Assembly: GCF_002836975.1 (NCBI RefSeq)
Contig: NZ_NIJK01000032.1
Coordinates: forward strand, 20,886-84,885
From: Shewanella indica
Lineage (GTDB): Bacteria > Pseudomonadota > Gammaproteobacteria > Enterobacterales > Shewanellaceae
DNA length: 64,000 nt
Reading direction: 5' to 3'
Shown here piece by piece: positions 9,093 to 17,536 of the stretch (its first letter is position 1; every line of letters begins with the position of its first letter). Below the pieces are notes generated by a model, which saw nothing but the letters and a program-made list of their open reading frames with translations, was not told where the DNA came from and made no database searches. A program made the translations under genes and the position numbers.

Positions 9093-9622
9093 GGAGACTT
9101 AACTCTTTCGTGCACCAAAGGCGCCAGTATCAGCTTCATAAAATAGCTGCCGAACATTTGGCCGGATTTTTCCTGATAGCTTTTGTGACGCAAACGAAAC
9201 CCTGCACGCTCAAACACAGGTTTGGACAGCGCCGAAGCATCTGTTGTCAGGTGATGATAGCCTTGGGTGAGTGCCCACTTCTTGGCGGCTTCAAGCAAGG
9301 AGGAGGCAACACCCTGACGCTGGCTATCGGGCGCCACATAAAGGCAGGCGATGTAACCTCGCTCACGGAAGGTGGTCTCCAGCAACACAAAGCCCACACA
9401 TAGAGGACTTTGCTCACTGCCCTTGAGCATCACCCAGGCCTGAGCCCGTTTGAGCCTTAGCTGCCAGTATCGCCCCGAGCGCGGCGCCGCCGACCAAGCC
9501 AGACGCTGAGCCGCATTATAGCGGGCATCATCTATGGCAGTAACGGCACTGTGGTACAGATTGGCTATCTGCTCCCCCAAGTGCCTGTGACGAGAATGAG
9601 AGTAAACCTCTACCCGCAACAT
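9089..9622 (-). CDS. GNAT family N-acetyltransferase (paralogue 1 of a pair)
   Basis: This is a 177-residue GNAT enzyme from ATG 9622 (MLRVEVYSHS). A GTG at 9640 could extend it by six residues, and neither start has a strong ribosome site. Motif A is ACLYVAPDSQRQGVASSLLE, the classic Q/RxxG pattern. The region YNAAQRLAWSAAPRSGRYWQ parallels the downstream paralogue, with which it overlaps by four bases. The two form a small operon. The substrate cannot be inferred. Confidence 0.83.
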   Translation of the reverse strand: MLRVEVYSHSRHRHLGEQIANLYHSAVTAIDDARYNAAQRLAWSAAPRSGRYWQLRLKRAQAWVMLKGSEQSPLCVGFVLLETTFRERGYIACLYVAPDSQRQGVASSLLEAAKKWALTQGYHHLTTDASALSKPVFERAGFRLRHKSYQEKSGQMFGSYFMKLILAPLVHERVKSP

Positions 9623-9700
9623 GAGAATTGGTACCAACACAGTTGAATTGCAGGCATTCTGCCCGACATTTGTGCTCAGGCAAAGCCCTTAAGCACAAAT

Positions 9701-9728
9701 AAAAAAAGCCGCGAACAGAGTCGCGACT
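9701..9728 (-). terminator. Rho-independent terminator after the NrfJ-like gene
   Basis: Read on the minus strand, AGTCGCGA and TCGCGGCT form an 8-bp stem with one G-T pair around a six-base loop, followed by seven T residues. It lies 20 bases beyond the stop codon at 9749. Confidence 0.8.
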
Positions 9729-9748
9729 TTAACAGAGAGTGGATGAAA

Positions 9749-10048
9749 TCACTTCTTATCGATTTCACCAACAAACATCAGCTTGTCAAAAGTACGGTTG
9801 AGGGTCTTGCTGGTGAAGTTGTTCATCCACATCTGCTCGGTCACCTGCACCTTATCACCCTTGGCCACAGCTACCTGAGGACCAGCCGCCCAAAAGGTTT
9901 TATCGGCTTCTTTAATCTGCACATAGGTATAACCGCCACTATTCATGGTGTCGACCACTGTGCCTTCATGTACCGCACCTTGTGCCCAGGCTGAAGATAT
10001 ACCCAGAGCCAAAGCCGCGGTCGCCAAGATCTTTGCCAATTTTGCCAT
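9749..10048 (-). CDS. Small periplasmic NrfJ-like OB-fold protein
   Basis: This is a 99-residue protein with a cleavable signal peptide (AKILATAALALGISSAWAQG) and a mature domain matching the NrfJ-related/OB-fold pattern: EGTVVDTMNSGGYTYVQIK, then a tryptophan-containing turn (FWAAGP), then NFTSKTLNRTFDKLMFVG. Related proteins occur with nrf nitrite reductase genes and also alone. No cysteine or heme-binding CxxCH is present and no nrf genes are nearby, so a redox role is not supported. It has its own terminator and appears monocistronic. Confidence 0.8.
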   Translation of the reverse strand: MAKLAKILATAALALGISSAWAQGAVHEGTVVDTMNSGGYTYVQIKEADKTFWAAGPQVAVAKGDKVQVTEQMWMNNFTSKTLNRTFDKLMFVGEIDKK

Positions 10049-10141
10049 TGTCTGTTGCTTCCTGTTGTCGTTGGAAATACTGCGCCATTAAAACATGTGT
10101 TATTTCATAAATCGCTAATAGGGTTCACACTTTTGACAGCT

Positions 10142-10357
10142 TCACGTACGTAGCAATGGCCGCAGCATAGACTCAAGACCATTGAGCTTCACCTCATAGA
10201 TAAGCGCCAATTGCTGCCCAAGCTTGCCCTCGGGGAACCCCTTGGAGTGAAACCACACCAGATAAGGCTCGGGAAGCTCCAATAACTTGCGTCCGGCGTA
10301 CTTGCCAAAGGGCATGGTCTGATTGATCGCTTCCAACAACTGCTGTTCCGGCTGCAT
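10142..10357 (-). CDS. DUF3820 family protein
   Basis: This small 71-residue protein matches the DUF3820 pattern: MPFGKYAGRKLLELPEPYLV, then WFHSKGFPEGKLGQQLALIY. Members have been called putative quorum-sensing-regulated virulence factors, but no biochemical function is established. An AGAGAA ribosome site lies upstream. It is a single gene. The 226 bases between it and the next GNAT gene show no feature I recognise. Confidence 0.85.
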   Translation of the reverse strand: MQPEQQLLEAINQTMPFGKYAGRKLLELPEPYLVWFHSKGFPEGKLGQQLALIYEVKLNGLESMLRPLLRT

Positions 10358-10583
10358 CTTCTCTCCGTTTCAGGCTAAAGTTGCCAGTATACTCCGGAAA
10401 AGTAAACTTGAGTGGAAAGCCTGCCAAGCCGCGCGGCTCAGCGCCAAATTTTGTCTGAGGTCAATTCAGCGACGTATAAGTGACCCACGACATGAATAAC
10501 TGTCGAATTGATAACTCAACTAGCCTACCTGGGTAAACCGCAGCGTTAGCCTGGCCTTCAACAAAGAAAGGCAAGCTTTCAAT

Positions 10584-11246
10584 TCAACCTACGCTTTTCA
10601 GCCAAAGATTTCCCGGCACACTATGGCCGCCAGGCTTGAACCCCAGGCGCTGTGCCAAGACTTCATCTCCCGGAAGCACCTCCAGCATCAGTTGCCATTT
10701 AGGCGAGCCCAGAAGCGATAATCGCTCAATGACAGTCTCCAACAAAAAGCTGCCGAGTCCAAGATGGCGAAATTCGGGCAACACCAGAAAATCCTGTAGC
10801 AGATAGTGTCCAGGCTCCCGACAAGATCCAGCTGCAGAGCCGCTTCGCACCAAAGCCAGCGCCACCAGTTGCCCACCTTGCTGATTTTCCCTGATACATA
10901 AGGACAACAATGGTTTGGCAGGCAAATAACTGTCATCCAGTCCATGCACGGGCAGTCCAGCCCTGTCTCTAAGCAACAAGAGTTCATGGATTGCCAGACA
11001 ACACTCCTCAACTTCAAAGCGACTGGTCTGGTTAAGTACGTGGCCCATAAATGCCTCCTTGCATAAATGCAGATGGTCGGAACGTCCAGAGAAAAGTCTG
11101 GCTAGCATCCCAACATGGCAGAGTTCTGTGGCAAGGAAATGACAGTTGCTAAGCTCACCAAGCGGCATAGAGTAATAAAAGACCACTCCCTTCTCGGCCC
11201 ATAGACACCCAAGCGTTTGATTAACAGCCCAATCGACAAAGATCAC
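10584..11246 (-). CDS. GNAT-like acetyltransferase
   Basis: This is a 220-residue protein with a C-terminal GNAT fold. Motif A is LQDFLVLPEFRHLGLGSFLL (about residues 147-166), followed by VLAQRLGFKPGG, the usual terminal motif. The N-terminal 100 residues are cysteine- and histidine-rich and not recognised. The ATG at 11246 is separated by only two bases from the stop of the small membrane ORF at 11249. The substrate is unknown. It sits at the edge of an AT-rich stretch next to the ParA pair, which suggests an accessory region. Confidence 0.7.
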   Translation of the reverse strand: MIFVDWAVNQTLGCLWAEKGVVFYYSMPLGELSNCHFLATELCHVGMLARLFSGRSDHLHLCKEAFMGHVLNQTSRFEVEECCLAIHELLLLRDRAGLPVHGLDDSYLPAKPLLSLCIRENQQGGQLVALALVRSGSAAGSCREPGHYLLQDFLVLPEFRHLGLGSFLLETVIERLSLLGSPKWQLMLEVLPGDEVLAQRLGFKPGGHSVPGNLWLKSVG

Positions 11247-11248
11247 AT

Positions 11249-11566
11249 TTATTTATATTTTTTAAATCTAAAAAAAATACTTTTAATTCCTATATACAGT
11301 ATTGGCGGTGTCATAAAAGAGACTCTGGCGGTTCGGATCCGGGCACAGTTCAGTTTTAACAAATAAATGACGCGGCAACATTTTTTTAACGACATAATTT
11401 TATTGATAATTTCTCCGGCCACCTTACTCATGGATAACACCGCCATTATTACGACAACCCAAGAGGGTAACGCCAAAAACATGACGCCACAAAAACAATA
11501 AAAACCAATAAAAATCATCAAGTTGACCAATAACAATTTAACTTTTACATTTGTTTTACCGTTCAC
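11249..11566 (-). CDS. Small hypothetical membrane protein
   Basis: This 105-residue reading frame starts with GTG at 11566, preceded at ideal distance by a strong GGAGG ribosome site, which argues that it is translated. The first half forms two hydrophobic segments (VKLLLVNLMIFIGFYCFC and VMFLALPSWVVVIMAVLSM). The C-terminal half is basic and shows no family I recognise. The DNA is AT-richer than its surroundings. It abuts the GNAT gene by two bases and could be co-transcribed with it. A degenerate remnant of a transferred element is an alternative. Confidence 0.5.
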   Translation of the reverse strand: MNGKTNVKVKLLLVNLMIFIGFYCFCGVMFLALPSWVVVIMAVLSMSKVAGEIINKIMSLKKCCRVIYLLKLNCARIRTARVSFMTPPILYIGIKSIFFRFKKYK

Positions 11567-11716
11567 TGTTCACCTCCGTCAGCGAAAGCTTTTGGGAGCG
11601 CAAACAAGCAACGACACGGTAAACATTAAGTAGGGAACATTTCCGAACCAAGGAAAGTTGTAAGCCATCAGGGAAAGAACAAATAACTTAAGAACAAGCT
11701 TTCAGAGGGCAAGACA

Positions 11717-12460
11717 ATGATCATACTCGTTGGCGGTGAAAAGGGGGGCAGCGGCAAAAGCTGCCTGGCACAAAACATTGCCGTTTTTCTCACGGTAGAG
11801 TGTGGCGCATCGGTGATCATGGTGGATTGCGACCCTCAGCGAACCACCTCTGATTGGATCCAGGCCCGCAACAACGACAGCAAACTCGCCGGGATTAACT
11901 GTGTGCAACTCTATGGCAAAATCCGCAACGATCTACTGAGCCTGGAGCAACACTACGACTACGTGATAGTCGATTGCGGCGGCCAGGACAACTTGGCGCT
12001 ACGTGCCACCATGTCAGTAGCCTCCCATGTACTTATGCCCCTTAGACCCAAGCGCCGCGATCTTAAAACCGTCAGCCATATGGATGATATCGTCGCCACC
12101 TGCATGATGATAAACCCCAAGATGCGCGCCTCTTTTGTTATCACCCAGTGCCCTAACCTGCCCAACCAGGCCAGCCGTATTCTCGAGGCCAAGGAAGTCT
12201 GTAAAACCTACGATATCAATGTGCTGGACGCCATTACCTACAGCCGCAACATCTATGATGACAGCGAAGAGTCCGGCCGCTCGGTAATTGAATTCGAGCC
12301 CAAGGGCAAGGCCGCCACCGAGATCCGTGCCATCGCCTGCGAAATGCTGCAGGCACAGAATGCCACTGAGATCCGCAGCCGCCTGATGACCAACCAACTC
12401 AACAGCATGAGGACTCAGTATGGGACTGGCCGATCTGAAGAAAAACGTTACGCCATCTGA
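11717..12460 (+). CDS. ParA-family partition ATPase (orphan)
   Basis: This 247-residue Walker-type ATPase has the deviant Walker A GGEKGGSGKSCLAQN at about residues 6-20, the ParA A' region DCDPQRTTSDWIQARN and the Walker B-like YDYVIVDCGGQDN. ParA proteins move DNA or protein cargo dynamically over the nucleoid. The KGGSGKS form and the short N-terminus with no DNA-binding extension resemble plasmid type Ib or conjugative-element ParAs rather than chromosomal ParA next to gidB. The downstream ribbon-helix-helix gene overlaps it by 41 bases, as expected for a ParA plus centromere-binding partner. No replication or integrase gene is nearby. The cargo is unknown. Confidence 0.85.
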   Translation: MIILVGGEKGGSGKSCLAQNIAVFLTVECGASVIMVDCDPQRTTSDWIQARNNDSKLAGINCVQLYGKIRNDLLSLEQHYDYVIVDCGGQDNLALRATMSVASHVLMPLRPKRRDLKTVSHMDDIVATCMMINPKMRASFVITQCPNLPNQASRILEAKEVCKTYDINVLDAITYSRNIYDDSEESGRSVIEFEPKGKAATEIRAIACEMLQAQNATEIRSRLMTNQLNSMRTQYGTGRSEEKRYAI

Positions 12461-12824
12461 GGTTGATGCCCGCAGACATATGATGGCCATGCAATCCCTG
12501 GATGAGTTTATCGACGGCGCCATCTATTACGCCATGGGACAAACACAACAAGCGGCGGTAACTATGCCGGTTGAGCAACTGTGTTCCAATACAGCTTCCA
12601 CCAATCAGGAAGCCACCCAGCAAAAGCTGATACCCAAACGTCGCCACGAACCTTTTCGCAAGGCGACTTTTACCCTGAGTGAAGCGGCCATCAGCCACCT
12701 GGCCGAAATGGCCAGCGACTGTGATATTGCCAAGTCACGCCTGATACGTTTGCTTATCAAGCATCATCACAGCCTGGCGCCACAAGAGCGCCGCGAGCTG
12801 GAACAGAAGTTTATGCCGGACTAA
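12420..12824 (+). CDS. Ribbon-helix-helix partner of orphan ParA
   Basis: This is a 134-residue protein whose ATG at 12420 lies inside the end of the parA gene and has a GAGG ribosome site. The C-terminal 45 residues fit a ribbon-helix-helix DNA-binding fold: strand KATFTLS, helix EAAISHLAEMASDCD and helix AKSRLIRLLIKHHH. The N-terminal part contains a short helical segment and a glutamine-rich linker. By analogy with type Ib partition systems it should bind a centromere-like site and contact ParA. That role is inferred from position and fold only. Confidence 0.72.
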   Translation: MGLADLKKNVTPSEVDARRHMMAMQSLDEFIDGAIYYAMGQTQQAAVTMPVEQLCSNTASTNQEATQQKLIPKRRHEPFRKATFTLSEAAISHLAEMASDCDIAKSRLIRLLIKHHHSLAPQERRELEQKFMPD

Positions 12825-12869
12825 CTCTTTCCCTTGAACTGCGTGGACTGTTTGACACTCCCACCCTTT

Positions 12870-12918
12870 GCTGACAGCCGATAACAGGTTTCAACCTCTT
12901 TGCTGTCAGCTTTTTTTT
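12870..12918 (+). terminator. Terminator after the ParA/RHH pair
   Basis: A 9-bp stem GCTGACAGC / GCTGTCAGC around a 23-base loop is followed by eight T residues, 45 bases after the stop of the ribbon-helix-helix gene. Confidence 0.8.
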
Positions 12919-13002
12919 GCTTATTTTTCATGCGCCGAGCTTGAGTTATTCCCACTGAGCCCCCACAGATCTGATTAGACGCTTTAGCCATGGAGCCGGA
13001 TC

Positions 13003-13827
13003 ATGCTGGCCATTCTGATAACCCTCGCCGCCGGCGCCAGCGCCATAGGTTGGATCCTCAGCCAATCCTGGCGGGATCGCAGACGCAGAGACAAGATACG
13101 CGCCAAGCCTTTCCCCAAGGAATGGCGCACTATCCTGAAAAAACGTATGCCCTATTTCCGTTCCCTGCCCAGTGACCTGCAACTGCAGCTCAAGAAACAC
13201 ATTCAGGTATTTCTGGCGGAAAAGCAGTTTGTCGGTTGCGACGGGTTGGAGATAGATGATGAAATCCGCGTAACCATAGCCGCGCAGGCCTGTCTCTTGT
13301 TACTCAATCGTCAAACCGACTATTACCCTAACCTGAGACAAATTCTGGTGTACCCATCAGCCTTTATTGTTCACCAGCAGCAGCGGGATGCCAATGGCCT
13401 GGAATGGCACAGCCAAAGGTTATTGGCGGGAGAATCCTGGGGGCAGGGGAAAGTCGTCCTTTCCTGGCAAAATACCCTGGATGACGCCGCCGATCCGGCA
13501 GACGGCAGGAATGTCGTGATCCATGAGTTTGCCCATCAACTGGATCAGGAAGCAGGCGATGCCAATGGCGCTCCCAGACTCGGTGAGTTCAACGCCTATC
13601 CTGTGTGGTCGCAGGTTTTGGGGCAGGAGTTTGCCAAACTGCAGGCTCAGGCCGCCCGTGGTGAGCCGAGCCTATTCAGTTACTACGGCGCCACCAATCC
13701 GGCCGAGTTCTTTGCTGTCATAAGCGAGGTATTCTTCGAGCAACCGCAGCAGATGAAAGCCGATTATCCGCAACTCTACCAGGAACTGAGCCGCTTCTAT
13801 CGTCTCGATCCCTTGAATTGGCACTAG
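13003..13827 (+). CDS. mtfA: MtfA zinc peptidase (M90 family)
   Basis: MtfA is a cytosolic zinc aminopeptidase. In Escherichia coli it binds the Mlc repressor and thereby influences glucose phosphotransferase genes. The 274-residue product shows the catalytic HEFAHQLDQEAG motif (about residues 175-186) and the downstream glutamate region NPAEFFAVISEVFFEQP. The N-terminal ILITLAAGASAIGWILSQS could be a membrane anchor. The ATG at 13003 is weakly served by a ribosome site (GGAGCCGG). It stands alone after the terminator of the ParA pair. Confidence 0.93.
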   Translation: MLAILITLAAGASAIGWILSQSWRDRRRRDKIRAKPFPKEWRTILKKRMPYFRSLPSDLQLQLKKHIQVFLAEKQFVGCDGLEIDDEIRVTIAAQACLLLLNRQTDYYPNLRQILVYPSAFIVHQQQRDANGLEWHSQRLLAGESWGQGKVVLSWQNTLDDAADPADGRNVVIHEFAHQLDQEAGDANGAPRLGEFNAYPVWSQVLGQEFAKLQAQAARGEPSLFSYYGATNPAEFFAVISEVFFEQPQQMKADYPQLYQELSRFYRLDPLNWH

Positions 13828-13937
13828 GCCATCCTTGCAACAGTACAATTGCACACTTCCCCCCTCCTTTGGCTCACATCTTGTGCCCAATTGGGTTAAG
13901 CTGGGTTCGATAATAAAAAATTATAATAGGGAACATT

Positions 13938-14480
13938 ATGTTGCACCTTAAACCTCTGTTGCTGACCACAGCGCTGCTAGCGATCTACGGCCATTCAGCC
14001 TTGGCAAATAACCCGCAAGCCGGCAATCAAAACGGCCAAGAGCAAAGCGGCCAGCTCGATGACAGCCAAACTCAGGCCGCTTTGGTATTGGATAAACTGC
14101 ACCAAAGTGCTGCCAATGCCGACTGGGACTGCTACTTTAGCCTTTTCAGCCCTGATGCGGGATTTATCGGCACAGATGCCAGTGAATACTGGAATATGGT
14201 TGAATTTGAGCAGTATGCCCGTGCCACCCAGGGCTGGACTTACCAAAGCTCCTCACGCCACCTGGTGCAGCACGGCGATGTGATAGTGTTCGATGAACTG
14301 CTGGACAGCCAGTCCTATGGACTTGGAAGGGGCACAGGCACGCTTGTTAAAACCGAACAAGGCTGGCAAATACTGCAATACAGCCTGAGTTTTCCCATTC
14401 CCAACGCCCTGGCGCCCAGAATTACCGATCAGATAAAGCTGTATCGAAAAAAGCAGAAATCAGTGCCTGAAGGCAACTGA
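13938..14480 (+). CDS. Secreted SnoaL/NTF2-like domain protein
   Basis: This 180-residue protein has an N-terminal signal peptide (LLLTTALLAIYGHSALANN) and a mature cone-shaped NTF2/SnoaL-like domain: LVLDKLHQSAANADWDCYFS, FSPDAGFIGTDASEYW, then TGTLVKTEQGWQILQYSLSF. The family includes ketosteroid isomerase-like folds of many functions, and none can be assigned here. An AGGGAACATT sequence lies just before the ATG. The last 21 bases overlap, tail to tail, the end of the HDOD gene on the other strand. Confidence 0.85.
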   Translation: MLHLKPLLLTTALLAIYGHSALANNPQAGNQNGQEQSGQLDDSQTQAALVLDKLHQSAANADWDCYFSLFSPDAGFIGTDASEYWNMVEFEQYARATQGWTYQSSSRHLVQHGDVIVFDELLDSQSYGLGRGTGTLVKTEQGWQILQYSLSFPIPNALAPRITDQIKLYRKKQKSVPEGN

Positions 14481-15980
14481 AAAACAGATATTGGCCAGCT
14501 GCACGAAGTGACTAAAGCTGTCAAAATCTTCAGGATGAATATCCCGGCCTGAACTGGCTCTGTCAGCGTAATAGACGCCTATCACCTTATTATCCACCTG
14601 TAATGGTGCCAGCAAAAAACCACTGGCGGGGACTTTTCTCGCCAGCTGTTCACCCAGTACAGCTTTATCGGCTCCCTCGCCCTGCCAGATCAGACGCTGA
14701 TTTTCGATGCAATCCTTCAGCAAGGTGCCGCGGCCTTCCAGCTCGAGAATAAAGTCGTTTTTCATCTCCTCGGCGCCGTCCCCAAGCGCGATTCTCGGTT
14801 GCAACATGCGCCTGCTCGGTGACAGCAAGAGCACGGCGCAGCGGTCGAGACCAATGCCCTCGAGTATTCCCTCCAATGCCGTGGTCACTACCTTATTGAA
14901 ATCAGTCTTCTCAACAGCAAAGCCGGTCAGCTCTCTAAGTTTTTTCAGCTGAAACGCAAGATTTTCCTCGCGCACCACAACCTCAGCCAACCTCTCCGGA
15001 GGCAGCAGCAGATCTGTGTCCGGCAGATACTCGATAAGTACTTTGGCACCATAGGCTTCGGCCAACTTGGCGGTAGCGTTGGAACAGCGAAGGACCCGAC
15101 CCCGAAACTCATCTGTATCCAGCTTTAGCATATCGGCGGCTTGTTTAAGGCGCCGCTCCAGCTCCTCGGGTTTGAGTGAGGCGCCGGCCAGCGCTTCGCT
15201 GAGTTTATTGGCCAGAAAAATACTGCGAATTTCCGGCGTGCGTTCATCGGGATTACTGAGCGACTTGCACAAGAGTTCACCCAGGCCCCAACTGCGGGCC
15301 AACCCCTGGCTGAGCTGATTGAATGAAGTCCCGAGCGCTTCGCGCACCAGATTGAGCCTACTTACGGCATCACTCTCGGCGCTGAGGGCTGAATCCAGTT
15401 CCTCGGCCAGTTCGGCTCCCGTGCTCCAAAAGGCACTCTCACCCAGGTGATAGAGCAGCGCGGCGATAAACACCTCTTCCTGCAACTCCTCATCGTAGCC
15501 GTCAAGCATCATCTTGGCCAACATGGCGGCCTGAAACGCCTGAGCCATCAACTTCAGCAACCTTTGGTAAACCGAGGGTGTCAGATTTTTGCTTTCCAGC
15601 AAACTGGAGAGGAGTTTGGCGGTAATGCAGATATTGCGGATGGTGTCGAACCCCAGCACCACAGCAGCGCGGCTGACCGTAGTAACAGGGCTTATCCCCT
15701 TGTTATAGATGGCGCTGTTGGCCACCCGCAAAATACGGGAAGTGAGCGCATTGTCGTGCATTATGCTGCGCCCCAGAATCGCCATGGAGGACACATCGTC
15801 CTTGGCGAGTTTTTCCAATGTCCTTATTGTTGAGCAAAGTGCGGGCATTTCCTGATCACTGATCCTGCGGGTCCAGTAATCCACCCCCTTGTTAGCTGAT
15901 TTCAAATACGACTCAACTCTTTCCGATATTGGCCCAGTGGTGGGCTTGAGAATGGAACTCTTGTTATGAATAAAGCACAA
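14460..15980 (-). CDS. HDOD domain protein with C-terminal GAF-like domain
   Basis: This 506-residue protein carries an HDOD output domain (about residues 40-230: ALTSRILRVANSAIYNKG, AAVVLGFDTIRNICITAKLL) and a C-terminal GAF-like sensor (about 335-500: DRCAVLLLSPSRRMLQPRIA, VIGVYYADRASSG). HDOD proteins act in signalling, often with cyclic di-GMP, and have lost most HD phosphohydrolase residues. The open frame starts with a TTG at 15980 with only a weak ribosome site. The next ATG would cut into the HDOD domain, so the exact start is uncertain. It is monocistronic and converges on the SnoaL-like gene with 21 bases overlap. Confidence 0.85.
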   Translation of the reverse strand: MCFIHNKSSILKPTTGPISERVESYLKSANKGVDYWTRRISDQEMPALCSTIRTLEKLAKDDVSSMAILGRSIMHDNALTSRILRVANSAIYNKGISPVTTVSRAAVVLGFDTIRNICITAKLLSSLLESKNLTPSVYQRLLKLMAQAFQAAMLAKMMLDGYDEELQEEVFIAALLYHLGESAFWSTGAELAEELDSALSAESDAVSRLNLVREALGTSFNQLSQGLARSWGLGELLCKSLSNPDERTPEIRSIFLANKLSEALAGASLKPEELERRLKQAADMLKLDTDEFRGRVLRCSNATAKLAEAYGAKVLIEYLPDTDLLLPPERLAEVVVREENLAFQLKKLRELTGFAVEKTDFNKVVTTALEGILEGIGLDRCAVLLLSPSRRMLQPRIALGDGAEEMKNDFILELEGRGTLLKDCIENQRLIWQGEGADKAVLGEQLARKVPASGFLLAPLQVDNKVIGVYYADRASSGRDIHPEDFDSFSHFVQLANICFSVAFRH

Positions 15981-16006
15981 ACTTCAAAGAAATAACACAA
16001 TTACAA

Positions 16007-16033
16007 CAAAAAAAGGCGACTCAATGAGTCGCC
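16007..16033 (-). terminator. Terminator of the aceBA operon
   Basis: On the minus strand, GGCGACTC and GAGTCGCC form a perfect 8-bp stem with a three-base loop, followed by a run of seven T residues. It lies about 110 bases beyond the aceA stop and about 27 bases upstream of the HDOD start. Confidence 0.88.
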
Positions 16034-16141
16034 AAAACACAAGCAACAAGGCTCAAATGACTGGGAAGTCACAAATTACCCCCGAAAATGGCGTAGGTTC
16101 ATTTCCGGGGAAGTGGCGCCCGAGGACGCCAACACAGGGGA

Positions 16142-17464
16142 TTAAAACTGCTCTTCTTCGGTCGAACCGCTCAGAGCCGTGACAGAGGACTGGCCGCCCT
16201 GGATAACATTGGTCACCTGATCAAAGTAACCTGTACCCACTTCCTGCTGGTGCGCCACAAAGGTGTATCCCTTCTGCGCGGCAGCGAATTCGGCTTCCTG
16301 AACCTTCTCAACATAGTGCTTCATGCCTTCGCCACGGGCATAGTCGTAGGCGAGATCGAACATGTTGTACCACATGTTGTGAATACCGGCCAAAGTGATG
16401 AACTGGTACTTGTAGCCCATGTTGGCAAGCTCCTGCTGGAACTTGGCAATGGTGGCGTCATCCAGGTTCTTCTTCCAGTTGAACGAAGGTGAACAGTTAT
16501 AGGCCAACAGTTGATCCGGATACTGGGCATGAATGGCTTCGGCAAAGCGGCGCGCCTCTTCCAGATCCGGCTTGGCGGTTTCACACCAGATAAGGTCGGC
16601 ATAAGGTGCGTAGGCAAGCCCGCGGGAAATGGCTTGATCCAAACCTGCCTTCACCCGGTAGAAACCTTCCTGGGTACGCTCTCCGGTGATGAAGTCGCGA
16701 TCATAGGGGTCGCAATCTGAGGTCAGCAAATCAGCAGCGTTGGCATCGGTACGGGCAATCACCAGAGTATCCACTCCGGATACATCGGCTGCCAGACGGG
16801 CCGCCACCAGCTTCTGTACCGCTTCCTGAGTCGGCACCAAAACCTTGCCGCCCATGTGACCACACTTTTTCACCGAGGCCAGTTGATCTTCGAAGTGCAC
16901 CCCGGCGGCGCCGGCGTCTATCATGGACTTCATCAACTCATAGGCGTTCAGCACGCCACCGAATCCGGCTTCAGCATCGGCCACAATCGGCAGGAAGTAA
17001 TCGACATAACCCTCATCTTCCGGGTTTTTGCCTTGGCTCCACTGGATCTGATCGGCGCGGCGGAAGGAGTTATTTATTCGCCCCACTACGGCAGGCACTG
17101 AGTTGGCCGGATAGAGTGACTGATCCGGATACATGGTGCCCGCCAGGTTGGCATCGGCCGCCACCTGCCAGCCTGAAAGGTAGATGGCCTCGATACCGGC
17201 CTTGGCCTGCTGCACCGCCTGACCGCCGGTCAAAGCGCCGAGAGAGTTGACATAGCCCTTCTTGGCGCCACCGTTAACCAGCTCCCACAACTTGGCTGCG
17301 CCGCGCTTGGCGATGGTGTTTTCAGGAACCACTGAACCGCGCAATGCCACAACCTCTTCGGCGGTAAATGGACGGCGAACGCCCTGCCAACGTGGATTTT
17401 CAGCCCAATCCTTTTTCAAAGCTTCTATCTGCGCCTGACGTGAATTCTGTGTTGCCTTGGTCAT
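16142..17464 (-). CDS. aceA: Isocitrate lyase
   Basis: Isocitrate lyase cleaves isocitrate to glyoxylate and succinate, the first step of the glyoxylate shunt used for growth on acetate and fatty acids. The 440-residue product carries the signature KKCGHMGGK with the catalytic cysteine (about residue 200), plus [20 protein letters not shown] and [14 protein letters not shown] 17464 is preceded by AAGGAGAG, so the longer frame to 17515 is not used. It is the second gene after aceB, 72 bases downstream, and is followed by a terminator. Confidence 0.98.
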   Translation of the reverse strand: MTKATQNSRQAQIEALKKDWAENPRWQGVRRPFTAEEVVALRGSVVPENTIAKRGAAKLWELVNGGAKKGYVNSLGALTGGQAVQQAKAGIEAIYLSGWQVAADANLAGTMYPDQSLYPANSVPAVVGRINNSFRRADQIQWSQGKNPEDEGYVDYFLPIVADAEAGFGGVLNAYELMKSMIDAGAAGVHFEDQLASVKKCGHMGGKVLVPTQEAVQKLVAARLAADVSGVDTLVIARTDANAADLLTSDCDPYDRDFITGERTQEGFYRVKAGLDQAISRGLAYAPYADLIWCETAKPDLEEARRFAEAIHAQYPDQLLAYNCSPSFNWKKNLDDATIAKFQQELANMGYKYQFITLAGIHNMWYNMFDLAYDYARGEGMKHYVEKVQEAEFAAAQKGYTFVAHQQEVGTGYFDQVTNVIQGGQSSVTALSGSTEEEQF

Positions 17465-17536
17465 TTTAACTCTCCTTCGTAGGGTAATTTGGCAGCCCCC
17501 AGCCCCCGCGGGCAACTGCCGTAAATGGTTATTGGG

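Noticed and set aside
15069..15079. Sequence GGCGGTAGCGT matching the ops element used by RfaH
   Set aside because: It lies inside the HDOD coding region in antisense, with no long polysaccharide or pilus operon downstream in that direction. A chance match is more likely.
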